A stretch of 64,000 nt of DNA, taken from Silene latifolia (Eukaryota; Streptophyta; Magnoliopsida; Caryophyllales; Caryophyllaceae). The DNA lies in NCBI RefSeq assembly GCF_048544455.1, contig NC_133529.1, positions 42,509,456 to 42,573,455 of the forward strand, in the 5' to 3' direction. How positions within the stretch are numbered: position 1 is the stretch's first letter; every line of letters begins with the position of its first letter. The notes beneath the pieces are model-generated. The model did no database searches and was not told the origin of the DNA. It saw nothing but the letters and a program-made list of their open reading frames with translations. A program made the position numbers and the translations under genes. Positions 22,688 through 34,385 of the stretch are shown here, piece after piece.

Positions 22688-25600
22688 TTGGCCTAATATG
22701 GAATTGTAGGGGTCTCAATAACACGCTCGCCCCTACAATTCCGAAGTTAAGAGCGTTATTAGGTAGTAAGTATTATGATTTTATGTTTTTAATTGAGACC
22801 AAATGTAATGCTAGTAGTGTTTTCCCTATGTTTAGAACACTAGGTTTTGTGAAACATTTTGGGGTTGATGCGGTGGGGGCATCGGGAGGCTTATGGGTAG
22901 GATGGAGAAAGGAAGCTAGAATGAGCCTCATAAAAGCGTGTAAGAATTTTATGATCCTTTTAGTCGAGAAATATAATGGTCTCTTTTGGTACCTTGTGCT
23001 TTTTTTATGGAGAACCGGATGTGGCTAATCGTCCATTCGTTCTAAGGGAACTAAAAAAATGGATGGAAACATGTACATACCCTTATCTTATTGTGGGTGA
23101 TTTCAACCAAGTCGATTGTGTTAGTGACAAGCTGAGTAGTAGTCAGCAAACCATTGGAGGAGCATGTTTTTTCAATAATTGGAAGCTAAGAAATGAGTTG
23201 ATCGACATTCCCTTCAAGGGTCACAGGCTCACATGGTGTAATAACCGAAAGGGTGACAAGAGGGTCTATGAACGTATTGATAAAGCTTTGGCATCGAAGG
23301 ACTGGCTATTTTTCTTTCCTAATACGGGTACTAAACATTATCCCATTCAATTGTCTGACCACGCACCGATTGAGGTGGATCTGCAACTCACCAGGAATGA
23401 TCGAAGAAGACCGTATAAACTAGATTCTTGGGCGCTTGATTATGGGGATTGTGTACAGGGGATCCAAAAGGTTTGGGAGCCAATGGTTACGGGCTCACCG
23501 GCTTACACGGTAGCTCGCAAATTGGCCCGTGTAAGGTCTAGTGTGAAGAAATGGGCTTTGGATAAAAAAGGAGAATGGCGGAGAAAATGGGATGATTTTG
23601 ACTTAAAGTTGGAAGAAGGAATGAATATTGTGATTACGGGAGGCGGTGATACCGAGTACTCTAAGGCACATGAAGAATTAAAGGAATTTGCAGGTGCCGG
23701 TGCTTCTTTTTGGAAACAACATGCAAAGGTGAAATGGATGGTTGATGGTGATACCTGCACAAAGTTTTTCTTCAATTGGGTGAAAGGCAGGGCTGGCAGA
23801 AACTATATCCATGGAATTAAAGGTACGAATGGTGACTGGATTTATGACCCGGACCTTGTGGGTACGGAGTTCCATAAGATGTTCAGGATTCTTTATGAAG
23901 CTGATGATCATATTTCTGAGGGCGCGGAACCTAGGCCTGAATCAGCTTTTGACAATATTCTTGCACCAATAACAAAGAAGGTCTCACCTAATCAATTTGT
24001 GCTTCTCAACAAAGCTTTCACGGCAAAAGAGGTACGTCGCGCGGTCTTTCAGATGGGGGCGTTTAAGTCGCCTGGGCCGGATGGTTTTCCGGCTTGCTTC
24101 TTTCAAAAATGTTGGTCTCTAGTTAAGACAGATGTTACGAAGGCGGCTCTATCCATCCTTAATTCTGGAAGGGTCTTGCGAGAGTTCAATAGAACTTTTA
24201 TTACGCTGATACCAAAAGTGGATAACCCGGAAGGAATTTCGGATTACAGACCTATTAGTTTATGTAATGTCTTCATGCGCATAGTTTCCAAATGTATCAC
24301 AAATAGGGTGGCTAGGGTGATGGGATCCCTGGTTAGTGAATCCCAAAATGCCTTTATACCGGGACGTCTTATAAGTGATAATATTTTACTGGCACATGAA
24401 ACTATTCATAAGATTAGCAATCATAAGGAAGGAAAGCATGGTCGTTGTGTGTTCAAAGCTGACATGAGTAAAGCTTATGACAGAATCAAATGGGACTTCT
24501 TGGAAGCAGTTCTCCGTAAGTTCGGATTCCCTGATAACTTAATAAAACTTATTATGAACTGTGTGTGTGCAGTTAGCTATGAGGTGGTGTTTAATGGAGC
24601 ACCCCTACCTCGCTTCCAGCCAAGATGTGGTCTTCGACAGGGCGATCCACTATCCCCCTTTCTCTTTATTCTTTGTATGGAAGTTCTAGGAAGCTTTATG
24701 GACCAGGCTAGAGATACTGGGATGATCAAGGGCATTAGACTATTTCAAGGGGAAAAGCCGACCACCCACCTATTTTTTGCTGACGATTCGGTCTTCTTTT
24801 TTTATGATAAAGGTGATTCTGCATCTCATCTTAAAAGGATAATTGACTCTTACTGTGAAGCGTCAGGACAAAAGCTGAACCATGATAAATCGGACATTCT
24901 CTTTAGTCCGAGTACAACTTTGGCCAAGGCCCAGCACGTGATGTGAACTCTAAATATCCGAAATAGTAAGGGCATTGGTAAATACTTAGGAATTCCCGCT
25001 GAGTTCCAAGCGTCTAAGAAAGGGATTTTTAAATCCCTCGTTGAGTATGTGACGAAACGCATATCCTCGTGGAATGGGATTTTCTTATCACCAGCGGGTA
25101 GACTTACTCTCATTAACTCAGTCCTATCCAATCTATCCAATTATTTTCTATCGGTTTTCAAAATACCGGTAAGTGTGGCAGGTAAGATTAACTCGCTATT
25201 GTCACAATTTTGGTGGACTGGGTGTAAAGCCGGTAACAATATCCATTGGTGTAGTAAGAACTTCTTAAGTTGCCCCAAGAGCTCAGGGGGTCTGGGTATT
25301 CAGAACGTTGAGTGCCTCAATAAGGCCCTGCTAGCCAAACATGGCTGGCGTTTGGTTTCGGGTGATAATTCCTTGTTTAGTAGAATATTTCGTCTAAAGC
25401 TGTTTGGAGAATCGACCTTTGCAGATGGCATGCCGCTAAGGAGCGGGACATGCATTTCATGGGGGACAAGAAGTATTCGGTATGGCCTGGAGTTGATAAT
25501 GGAAAGGTTAGGATGGAAGCCCGGATTGGAGTCCACACTGAATATCTGGAACACTAATTGGGTTGATGGTCTACGACCTGAACCAAGAGATTGCCTTTTG

Positions 25601-26171
25601 GGACCAAATTTTACGCATCTGGGAGAGCTAACAGTTAGCCAACTCTGGCTTTCGGATCAAACATGGAATGCTCCGTTGGTGAAGTTTCTTTTTCAAGAGA
25701 AGTATGTTGATCGTATATTGGCAATGCCGCGCTGTCTGTCAAGGAAAAAAGATGAAGTGTTCTGGCCGTATACAAAAGACGGGGAGTATTCTGTCAAAAG
25801 TGGGTATGGTATTTTGTTTCAGGAGTTATTCCAGATTAAAGGATCCGTGACGGATAAGAAAAGGGTAAATGAAAAGGGAAAGCACTTCTGCAAAACAAGA
25901 CAAGATTCATCTGCCAGGACCAAGCAACTGGAAAGTCCTTCTTTGGAAGATCCTTACAAATACTCTCCCTGTGGGCAAGGAATTTGAAAAAAGACGAATT
26001 GGGGAGAATTTTGAGTGTAATATGTGCATCCATAGTCACAATCATATTGAATCGACTGCACACGTGTTCAGAGATTGTAGTGTGGCCTCTAGGATATGGG
26101 CAGGATCAGACTTAGGCATCAGAACAGAGGGATCAGAAATGATCAAAATTGGAGATTGGATTATTAACTGG

Positions 26172-26235
26172 CTAAGGTTTTTACATAGTCTGCAGGAGGG
26201 TGGCTAAGGTTTTTACATAGTCTGCAGGAGGGTGA
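26172..26235 (+). repeat. 32-bp tandem duplication in LINE ORF2
   Basis: The unit beginning GCTAAGGTTTTTACATAGTC occurs twice in immediate succession. Being 32 bp long, it shifts the ORF2 reading frame and creates an early end after the zinc domain. Confidence 0.9.
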
Positions 26236-26648
26236 GCAGAGGGTTCTTAGTTTTCTGGCTACGCTTTAGGGGCATTTGGACTCTACGTAATAATACGTTT
26301 TTTAGAGGGGGCCAATCCCAACACATGTTCACTTTCACTCAGTGACCATGAACATTGAAAACAGTCTCAGGGGAATCCGGATGGAGGTAGAGAGAAAGGA
26401 AAGGACACATCACCCTGCGGAGATGGGGACGGCGGTGCTTTCACATGACACCGTAGCAGTTAAGAACGGCCACCCGGTAGTCATTGTTGGAAATAGTAAT
26501 CATTGTAGGGTAACACGGGTGAAGATGGATGCTAGTTGGGAAAAAAGCTACAATGCGGGAGCGGGATGGGTAGGGTATGACTGTAATGGGATGGTTGTGG
26601 CTAAGGAAGGTAGGAAAATGCGAGCGGAATCACCTTTGCAGGCGGAGG

Positions 26649-26750
26649 CTCTAGGAATATTAGAGGTTTTAAAATGGGCTGAGGATAAGGCTATCCTCCT
26701 CTAGGAATATTAGAGGTTTTAAAATGGGCTGAGGATAAGGCTATCCTCCA
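26649..26750 (+). repeat. 50-bp tandem duplication in the LINE RNase H region
   Basis: The unit beginning CTCTAGGAATATTAGAGG and ending GGCTATCCTC occurs twice in succession. It shifts the frame: RNase H sequence before it is in the frame of 26342 and after it in the frame of 26758, which agree once one unit is ignored. Confidence 0.9.
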
Positions 26751-27003
26751 CTTACAGGTGGCGTCTGACTGCCTCCAATTGATTTTGCAGATATCAGGCC
26801 TAGAGAGAGCAAGCCATACCATCAAGGATATCTTACGGGATATGAATTCCCACTATGCTTCTTTTCATTGTTTAGTTTTTGTTTTTATTCCTAGGCATCT
26901 TAATACCATTGCACATGGCTTGGCCCATCATTCAATGAAATTGTAGAACCTTTATTTACAGTTGTCCAAAGAAAAAAAAAAAAAAAAAAAAAAGAAAAAA
27001 AAA

Positions 27004-27792
27004 GTAAGTACCACTCACAAAAGTCGCACGCTTTCATACTCCTAACAAATCAACGGAGGCACAGAGTCTAATTCTGCAGAAACTACAGAACAGGTTAATG
27101 AAATGAAGAGTGGAATATGTTTTTCGCTCCATCGCAATCATCTATTACTGAAAATCAATCATCTGTTACGGAAAATCAGAAAATCAAAGTAAAAAAAAGC
27201 AATGTATTCATCTTTTTTATATCAAATTATACTGAGATACACAAAGTTGTTATGCAGTCTGGATTTTAATTCTGCAGAAACTACAGAACAGGTTTGTAAA
27301 GTCCTACCGCTAAACTAGAGCTGCGTTGATAAGGTTATGCAAAGCCAAATCGCCCGTGGCAAGATAGGGGGTCTATTGACTATTCTACAGCCTTACTCCT
27401 ACGTTGGACACGAGAAGGCTATTTCCGATGATCCAAAATGGACCTACATCACGTATTCATCGTGCAACTACCACAAAATAAAACTAGAGAAGCAACCAGC
27501 TTAACACAAGATGGCTTTTCATATTCCAAAAACTAGAAAATAAGACTGGCTCCATTGGAAATACAGTAGAAATTTACAAATATCTTATAATCCGTAAAAT
27601 GAGATGTAAATTTAACACAACTTTTCTACATCGAGGCCAGGTCTTAATTAAGCATCTATTTCAGGGTTTTCTACCACTGAAACACCACATGAAACACGAA
27701 AAAGACAAAATCAGATTAAGAGGCTCATGGTCCTCCTTAACTTGCTCATAATCTACAACGACAGCACCTCCAGACTTAACTGTGCTACAAGC
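27004..27792. other. Spacer between the LINE tail and the Hikeshi-family gene
   Basis: Probably holds the 3' UTR of the minus-strand gene ending at 27793. A 28-bp direct repeat starting TAATTCTGCAGAAACTACAG occurs at 27069-27096 and 27267-27294. No ORF is supported. Confidence 0.5.
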
Positions 27793-28459
27793 CTACAAGG
27801 TAAAACCTTTCAAGTAATCAGGATCACGCTTAGCACGCTCCTGGAACTTTTTGAACCACCTATCCAATATATCCATGGGTACAATCAATTTGCTCCCATC
27901 AACACCACAGAAAGACTGCATGAAATTGAAAAGGTTCTCACCAACTTTGAGGGCTGTGTGCTCGATTTTCTTCCCAGCAGCAATATCAAGACTCGGGAGG
28001 CTCGCCAAGTCCTCAACTGAAACACCAATCTTTGCAGAGAGGTGGATCCCATTAGCTGTAAGCTGGAACTGCCCTTGACTACCAGGTTCGGGCCATAGAA
28101 GGGACAGAACTGCAGATGGGCGGGCTACAGTGACAGCGCCACAGTACACAAAGGCTGAACCAGGAGATTGGACGTAGACTGCAAGTGCTTTATCGGGTGG
28201 GAGGGTGAAGTTGTTCAACAAAAATATGCACATTTCTTTTATTTCATCATATGCTTCTCCTACAATCAGATTAGAGTGAATAAGCAATTTGGTTGTCAAT
28301 CAAGATGTAAACAGAAAACATAGAAGAGAGAAGTTGAGAGAGTAAATTATATATACCTACAAAATGGTTCATGTCGAGAACCCAATGGAAGGTGTCGATT
28401 TGGGAGAAGGTGGAGATGTCGAGTGGGAAACTGCGGTTGGGAAACACTACTCCAAACAT
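27793..28459 (-). CDS. HLP1: Hikeshi/OPI10-family protein (two coding exons)
   Basis: Exon 1 is 28459-28357 (MFGVVFPNRSFPLDIS...MNHFV) and exon 2 is 28259-27793. The 97-bp intron has GT (28356) and AG (28260) and splits a Gly codon. The product is 189 residues, close to the usual length of about 190-200. It shows the family pattern: MFG start, 'FVYCGAVTVARPSAVLSLLWP', a GVSVEDL segment, and C-terminal 'DRWFKKFQERAKRDP'. Human Hikeshi carries HSP70 into the nucleus during heat stress; an Arabidopsis Hikeshi-like protein is linked to heat tolerance. A role in heat response here is inference. The frame is clean and the gene looks functional. The 5' UTR may contain another intron: a donor-like CCCAG|GTTAGT lies near 29250. 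Confidence 0.93.
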
Positions 28460-29468
28460 TTTTTACACTCTTTTAAAGCTTTACGTTAGTACCTGGATAT
28501 AAGGCTATAAGGTAGTCAGAGTTTTCAGATTTCAGATTGTACAGATTTGTAGATAAATAAAACCTAGGCCTACCAGAGTTTATACAGTACTCTCCTAGTT
28601 TCCTAAATCAATAAGAAAACTAAATAACAATTTCCTAAATACATAAAAAATAGTCCTTAATCCCACAAAATTCAAGCATATTCTCACAAAAATTTCTATT
28701 ACGGAGTATTTATTTTTCCTTTACATTTTTTGCGATTGATTGAGTTAGATTTATACTGTTGGAATTTGCAGTAGACTTGTGTTTGGTCGATTGAATCATA
28801 AGGTTAATGGATTGAACTCCTATATAAGAGCATCTGACATACTCCCTCTATTTGAATCAATTAGCCCCATTTGCGTTTCTATGCGATGAGAATTTTGAGT
28901 AAAAGCGGTAATTGATTGAGACGGAAGGAGTAAGTTAATTGCGCACAAATAATGTCTCCTAATAAAATTAAAATTAGGGGTAAAGTAATTAATCAAGTTG
29001 TGGCGCCTTTTTTCTTGCTTTCATTTTCTGTCAAGTTAGTGAATTCAAGCATACTGAATAAATAAAATCAAAAAAATCAAATCCCAACTAAACTTGCAAT
29101 ATCAATTATTATAATTACAAACTCAAATAATTAAGAAACCAAACATGTATTTACAATAAAACTATACTACAACTTTGAAGATGGTGACCCAATAATTAAG
29201 AACAAACAAAATCAAATGTTATAAATTTATATAAACAAAATGAATACTAACCTGGGAAAATTTCTGGGTTTAGGAAGGAGGTTGGATTGTCAGGTGGGTT
29301 TTGCAGAGAAAATTTTTGGGTTGAAGGGTAAAGACTAGAGAAGAAAACACTGCCAACTTTATCAAGTGTAACTGTTCTGGATTGTTCTGGATGTTTTTAG
29401 TTTATATTTGGGCCACCTTATCTAATTTACTGCATCTATTTTGGGCCTCTATTATGTAAGGTGCCAGG
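28460..29468 (-). other. Upstream region and possible 5' UTR of the Hikeshi-family gene
   Basis: AT-rich, without ORFs. It includes the Stowaway-like MITE at 28840-28932. A splice-donor-like site near 29250 and an acceptor-like TATATCCAG near 28494-28502 (minus strand) suggest a leader intron, which RNA evidence would be needed to confirm. Confidence 0.4.
28840..28932. mobile_element. Stowaway-like MITE
   Basis: About 93 bp, bounded by TACTCCCTCTATTTGAATCA and the inverse of TACTCCTTCCGTCTCAATCA. These are the terminal repeats of Tc1/mariner-type Stowaway MITEs with TA target duplications. It lies in the promoter or leader region of the Hikeshi-family gene. Confidence 0.75.
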
Positions 29469-29928
29469 TAGAGGTGGCAATTGGGTCACTCGGTCGGTTA
29501 CGGGTCGGGTTAATGACGGGTTCGGGTTGGTTCGCTTCATGTCGGGTCATCAGCGAGTGGCAAGTCGGGTCGGGTCATTAGCGGGTCAGTGTCGGGTCGG
29601 GTCATCAGCATATATTTTATCTTATATATTTAGTTTTAGATAGTAATTTTATGTTTAAATAATGGGTAGGTGTATTAATTGTAGTTTTAAGTGAAAATAA
29701 TTAAGATGAATGTCAATTTGGTGTCATTTAAACCATTATTAAGCTAGTTCATCTATCGGGATAAGAAAATATCGGGTCACAGGTCGGGTCGGGTCGGTTC
29801 GGTTCAGTTCGGGTTGGAAAAAATAGGGTTACTATCGGTTATCGGGTCGGTTCGGTTTCGGTTCACCCAATTTTCGGGTTGTATCGGGTCGGGTTTCGGG
29901 CGGGTCGGGTCAGCTTTTGTCAGCTCTA
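29469..29928. mobile_element. Short non-autonomous hAT element rich in GGGTCGGGTC
   Basis: The ends TAGAGGTGGCAA (29469) and the inverse of TAGAGCTGACAA (ending 29928) are imperfect inverted repeats. The 8-bp flanks gtgccagg (29461-29468) and gtgccatg (29929-29936) match at 7 of 8. Both terminal regions are dense in GGGTCGGGTC-type repeats and the 460-bp element has no transposase. It lies between the two host genes. Confidence 0.8.
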
Positions 29929-29936
29929 GTGCCATG

Positions 29937-30518
29937 TATTGTACTACTCCCTACTTCTTAGGTTGATGATATTAACATCAATTTTAGATCGACTCGAGAA
30001 GACGATTAAGGAAGTGTTGAAGAAGAAGAAGAAGAAGAAGATTACTCATTATTGTCGGCATTGGATGCTTCCGAAGTTGTGAATCTTTTACTATTAATAA
30101 CATCACAACTCCTGAAATATTATAGTTATACAATTAACTTTTAGGACCCATGGCAAGAAGATTATTGAGCAATGTAGTTCGTAGTTTAATTGATACACTG
30201 TACATGGCTGATAGCCAATACCTTATTGATCCGATCTTAAATGGCTCAAATACAAGTAAACCTATTTAGGTTAGCTTAAACCCAACTTGTTCCAAATTAA
30301 CCCATCTGCCTGGTCTTAGCAGTATAAATTGGGACCACTGTCGAGGTACAGCTGATATTACGACCGGCCACAATGAATCAAATTGGAGCATTGTTTTAGT
30401 TCCCTTTCCATCAATGTACGCTCATCAGAGACTGAACGTGATCCCATTGTGCTTGTCCAGAATCTTCAATGTCCAGACATTCTACAAATTGGCATTATAA
30501 TCTCCAAAACACCAACTC
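29937..30518. other. Intergenic stretch and probable 3' UTR of the hydrolase gene
   Basis: Contains a short GAA run (about 30018-30042). The ORF at 30383-30589 runs antisense to the end of the hydrolase and has no recognisable product. Confidence 0.5.
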
Positions 30519-33190
30519 TCAGAGCTTCGAATTGCCAGAAGATAGTGATTGCTTCGTCATGTCATCACCTCGGTGCTCATTTCCTTTAACAAAATCGAGG
30601 ACTACTGACACCAACACATCTTGATGCAATGTGAACTCGTGATCAGCCCCTTGTATTATTCGAAGGGAATGACGGGCAATTACTGTATCAAACCCCGAGG
30701 CGTCTTTGAACGACACAATTGGATCCATGGACCCATGGACAGTTAGAACCCTGCGTATCAGCAGACAAGAGAAAAAAAAAAAGTCTTCACCAAAGAAAGT
30801 CAAGTTGGGAAGTTAAGTTTCCCCTAATGCTAAAAGGCATATGGCTCACTAATGAATTTGCATTTTGCGACACGATTTCCATTATGGAACATCCAAATCA
30901 TCCCTAAGACTTTTTTAAACAAGAAGAAGAAGCTCAATGCATGAAGCATGCAGCCTAAGGCCCTAACCTATAGAAAACACAAAGACAAAGCAATCATTGT
31001 TCTAAATATTAAAAATCAAAATTTCCTAATGCCCAGGAACTTGTTTCTGTAGCACATTGAAGTACATGAGAGATATCTGAAGGTATAACAATATAAGCAG
31101 GAAGGAGGAAATGGAGAACCAATGAAAAAGAGAATTATGTGATCTTATAATGGAGTTCGTGGATCAATTATTGGAAGATATACTACAGACTGCTATAATT
31201 ATAATTTAAGTATACGGAAGTAGGATAGAGGAGACCGTGACCTGCAGTTCTCACGTATCAAGCGACATGCTGCTTGGATATCAGTGGAAAGCCGATCCAT
31301 TAAGTTCTCCTCAGTAACACGATACTGAAAATTACCTGCACACAACACCATTGCTAGAAATTCAATGACTATATATTCGTTTGGGTTAAACTAAATTTTC
31401 CTTCCTAAAACATTACAATTCATTACATTCCACATTGGGTAAATAACCCGGAACACACTCTCATCTGAGTGTTGGCCCGATTCTTCTCCTCACATATTTT
31501 TCATCTCCTAAAACTTTGGTGCAAAAGCAAATATGGTGAATTCAAGTGAATAGAGAGAATTAAAAAGACTTTGCAACTACAGTATATATTGTAGTAAGCA
31601 GGATCATGTCAACTACATTAGATAATGTATACGGGATAGATCGACAATAATGAACTACAATTCTTGACAATTCGGATCAAACAATTTTTTTTTTTTTTAC
31701 GAATATCAGCATTATGTGGGCATGTTTGAATTTGAACCCACCGCCCTCAGATGGACTTACCCTTTTTACTATAGACATCAATATATCCGTCTTTCTTGAT
31801 CTCATCCAAAAAGTTCTTTCCCAAGCGACCTTCCATGCCTTTCGTCAGATCAAATCGACCGGAAATATTAACAACTCTAGAAACATCATGATATTTAGAA
31901 GCATAAAGTAGCACCACATTCCCTCCTGCAAGAGCCTTTTTCAGAAACAATTTCAAAAGTGAAAATTGAGAAGTAACAGACTTTGCAAGCATCCTGAACC
32001 AAAAAGAGAAACTAGTCGGAGCTACAAACTCCATAAACAGTGTTCCTCAGAGTTGGTTGCATCAGTTAGCAATGTAATGATATCCCCTCTTTCTCTCCTT
32101 TTACTCGCTCGCATTGCAGGGCTTAGGTTTCAAATGTTTAAAGCACCTAAAACATACAAGATAAATCACCTTTGCTATGCCCAATGATGGTGTTTATAGC
32201 ATAGTGAGTTCCACGAAAGTGCTGAACAACAGCACGCAAGTCTTCAACTTCTCTACGATAATTGCCATATCTAAATGAACCGTCACTTTCCCTGAGAATT
32301 AAGTTTTGTAAACATCCCAACAACTCAAAAGGGAGAGTAGTGTATATTATGAAACTTTTGATCCAAGTGACATCGTTTGACCACAAAAGTCAGATAATGC
32401 CTGACTACTGCCCAGATAAATGAGATGAAAAATTTACTTAAAGCATAACAGGATCCATTGCAAATTTGCAGTTGATATTATAAAGCCAATTCCAGCTCAG
32501 ATATTCATAAAGGCACAGAACGATTAGCTGTTTAAATTAAATTAAAAAAAAAAAGGTTATGTAGCTCACCCACTCCCCGCAAAGTCAAAGCGGAAGGCAC
32601 TAATACCAATCTTTCCTAGTGCATCTGCAAGACTCACCATAGGAATTCGCTCCTGAAATTATCAGTCACCTTATATTACGGACCCTCCATAACCTGGTAA
32701 TGTAACTCTAAAGTATTGAATGGTATAGAGGACATGAAGAGATCCAAAAATATCTATGAAATGTTGTTTTAAGGACGACTGAGTTGTATTCTGTACTTTG
32801 CCATGTACATTTCAACTGAAAAGCCAGTCAGCCAGAGAGCATGAAACATGTGACCCGGTGAGTTGAAGCTCAAGGTTGACATTCAAGGATTAACAAATAC
32901 TAGCAAACTCGACTTATCTAAATCATCAACTTATTTGGAAAAGTATAAATAAATGCCCTCTATATGACATTATAATATACAATATTGTATTGTCGTAGGA
33001 ACAGCTCAACATAACTCTTAATTTCAATCACAAACGTCTCCATTCAACTACATTTAAGTTGATATAAGTGTCATGCTAACCTTGGATGATTTAATTCCAT
33101 GGCATACAATTACAAGTTCCTTGGAGCCTGTCTCGTGTAATATACCAACAAGCTTTTCGTCATGAAAATTGGGCACCACAACCTTCCTTT
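30519..33190 (-). CDS. Alpha/beta-hydrolase superfamily protein, six exons seen, first exon not found
   Basis: Exons, in gene order, are 33190-33081, 32652-32570, 32291-32170, 31925-31761, 31335-31242 and 30750-30519 (stop 30521-30519). All introns are GT-AG and every junction keeps the reading frame. The order of motifs is RKVVVPNFHDEKLVGILHE, CHGIKSS (oxyanion region), RFDFAGSG, the nucleophile elbow GHSKG (Ser), VVNISGRFDL, GSMDPIV (Asp) and GADHEF (His). The full catalytic triad is present. The family includes serine esterases and lipases; the substrate is unknown. Close relatives begin with a short N-terminal exon. Here it must end in phase 1 before 33191, but I could not place it; it may lie beyond the MITE at 33493-33741. 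Confidence 0.88.
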
Positions 33191-33492
33191 CTACACAAAC
33201 TAAGAGACAATTGCATTCAAACAAAAAACGTCAAGACATGAGCACAAATTAGGGGAAAAAAAGCAACAAAAGAAATACTCCTACATTTTACATTAGTTTG
33301 CTTTACAAATGACAAAAGCAAGTTGTAGAAATGCACTATGACAAATTGACATGAACTAATCTATTATGAAAGCTAGGACTAGAAACAAGGCCATCGTCAA
33401 CGAAAATCCTTCTGAATTCCCAACAAGGCAACAACCAATGAACCAGAAACCAAAGCCACATTTCAAACAGAAATTGCACTCTTAAACCCTAA
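33191..33492. other. Probable intron upstream of hydrolase exon 33081-33190
   Basis: Begins (minus strand reading) upstream of the acceptor TTTGTGTAG at 33191-33199. AT-rich with no clear coding exon. The missing first exon or its donor may be here or beyond the MITE. Confidence 0.4.
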
Positions 33493-33741
33493 GGCCTTGT
33501 TTGGATGGAGAGCTTGGAGGGAGGGATACAAAACCCCTTGTTTGGATAATAAAAGGGGAAGGAGGGAAATCATCCATTTTCCCTCCTCCAAGCCTAATCA
33601 AAACCCTTCCCCATAGGAAAGATTTGGAGGGAAAACTCCACAACTCCTTTCCTCCTCCCCTTCCCTTCCCTTCCCTCCCTTTCCCTTCCCTCTATACCCC
33701 TCCCCTCCCTTTCCCTCCACTTTTGCTATCCAAACACACCC
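33493..33741. mobile_element. PIF/Harbinger-type (Tourist-like) MITE
   Basis: A 249-bp element with ends GGCCTTGTTTGGAT and the inverse of GGGTGTGTTTGGAT, flanked on both sides by TAA (33490-33492 and 33742-33744). The 3-bp TAA duplication and termini are typical of Tourist-like MITEs. The interior is very pyrimidine-rich, giving the spurious ORF at 33501-33818. Confidence 0.8.
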
Positions 33742-33744
33742 TAA

Positions 33745-34385
33745 AGCTCGAGCATTACAAACCTGCCACAGATGTGCATGATCATCCCAAAGACCCAAAC
33801 AATTTAAGCAAAGTATGATAATAAATTTAGGAAGACTATGTTGAGTTAATCCCACAAATTCAATTTAATGTCAACCACATTATACAATATGAAATATCAA
33901 AGAATCTTTTTTTCCTGAAAAGTTAACTCCCCATCTTTCACACCCAGCACAATCAACAATCTTTCTATATTTCTTAATCCTTTTCTTCGGGAGGAAATAG
34001 CTCCTTCCATCTTATAAGTATTAAACTACAAATTTTGGTTTCGCCACGATGGGACTATAAATTATGAGATTAAATGGACTTACAGTGGGAATTATTGTGG
34101 ACTTTAGCAGGAATTGACTTACAGAAATTAAAAGTGATGAATGAATGAATGATGATAACAAGTTAGAGGAATTGACTTACAGTGGGAATTATTGTGGTTG
34201 TCATGGGTTAAGGGGAAGCTACCGGGTTGATGATTAATCATGATGGACTTTGGAGGTAAAGTAGCTTAAATTATACTACTCCATACAAGATTTGATTCAA
34301 ACATAAATTGATCCGAGAGATCGTGATACAAGTGCACAAGTAATTTCTTCTTCCTCTTCTTCTTCTTCTTCCTTCTCTCTCTTGA
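33745..34385. other. Intergenic region upstream of the hydrolase gene
   Basis: AT-rich with a short direct repeat (GAATTGACTTACAG at about 34112 and 34161, and GACTTACAGTGGGAATTATT at about 34077 and 34165) and a CTT-rich tract (34347-34385). It may hold the missing first hydrolase exon or the promoter. Confidence 0.4.

Larger units (their letters stand above)
22684..26946 (+). pseudogene. LINE ORF2: endonuclease, reverse transcriptase, zinc domain, RNase H
   Basis: ATG 22684 starts the endonuclease (LIWNCRGLNN, FLIETK). The frame slips near 23000 and continues with GDFNQV and SDHAPI, the catalytic AP-endonuclease motifs. RT follows (FKSPGPDGFPACFF, 'DYRPISLCNV', CGLRQGDPLSPFLF) with active site FADDS near 24778. 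A TGA at 24944-24946 interrupts the same frame, which resumes to 25987. The zinc-binding region (CNMCIHSHNHIESTAHVFRDC) lies in another frame at about 26010. RNase H has KMDASW, QAEA, ASDCLQ and LNTIAHGLA, split by a 50-bp duplication. It would nick the target and copy LINE RNA. Confidence 0.9.
19500..27003 (+). mobile_element. L1-type LINE with poly(A) tail
   Basis: A pyrimidine-rich 5' region (about 19500-20116) leads into ORF1 (DUF4283-like), then ORF2 (endonuclease, RT, zinc domain, RNase H), and ends in an A-run at 26972-27003. This is the order of plant L1 LINEs. The exact 5' end is not defined because I found no convincing target-site duplication next to GTAAGTACCACTC after the tail. 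Multiple frameshifts, a stop and two tandem duplications make it inactive. Confidence 0.9.

Noticed and set aside
30383..30589. Plus-strand ORF
   Set aside because: It runs antisense to the last hydrolase exon and its flank and shows no domain.
33501..33855. Proline-rich ORFs on both strands
   Set aside because: They lie in the pyrimidine-rich interior of the PIF/Harbinger MITE.
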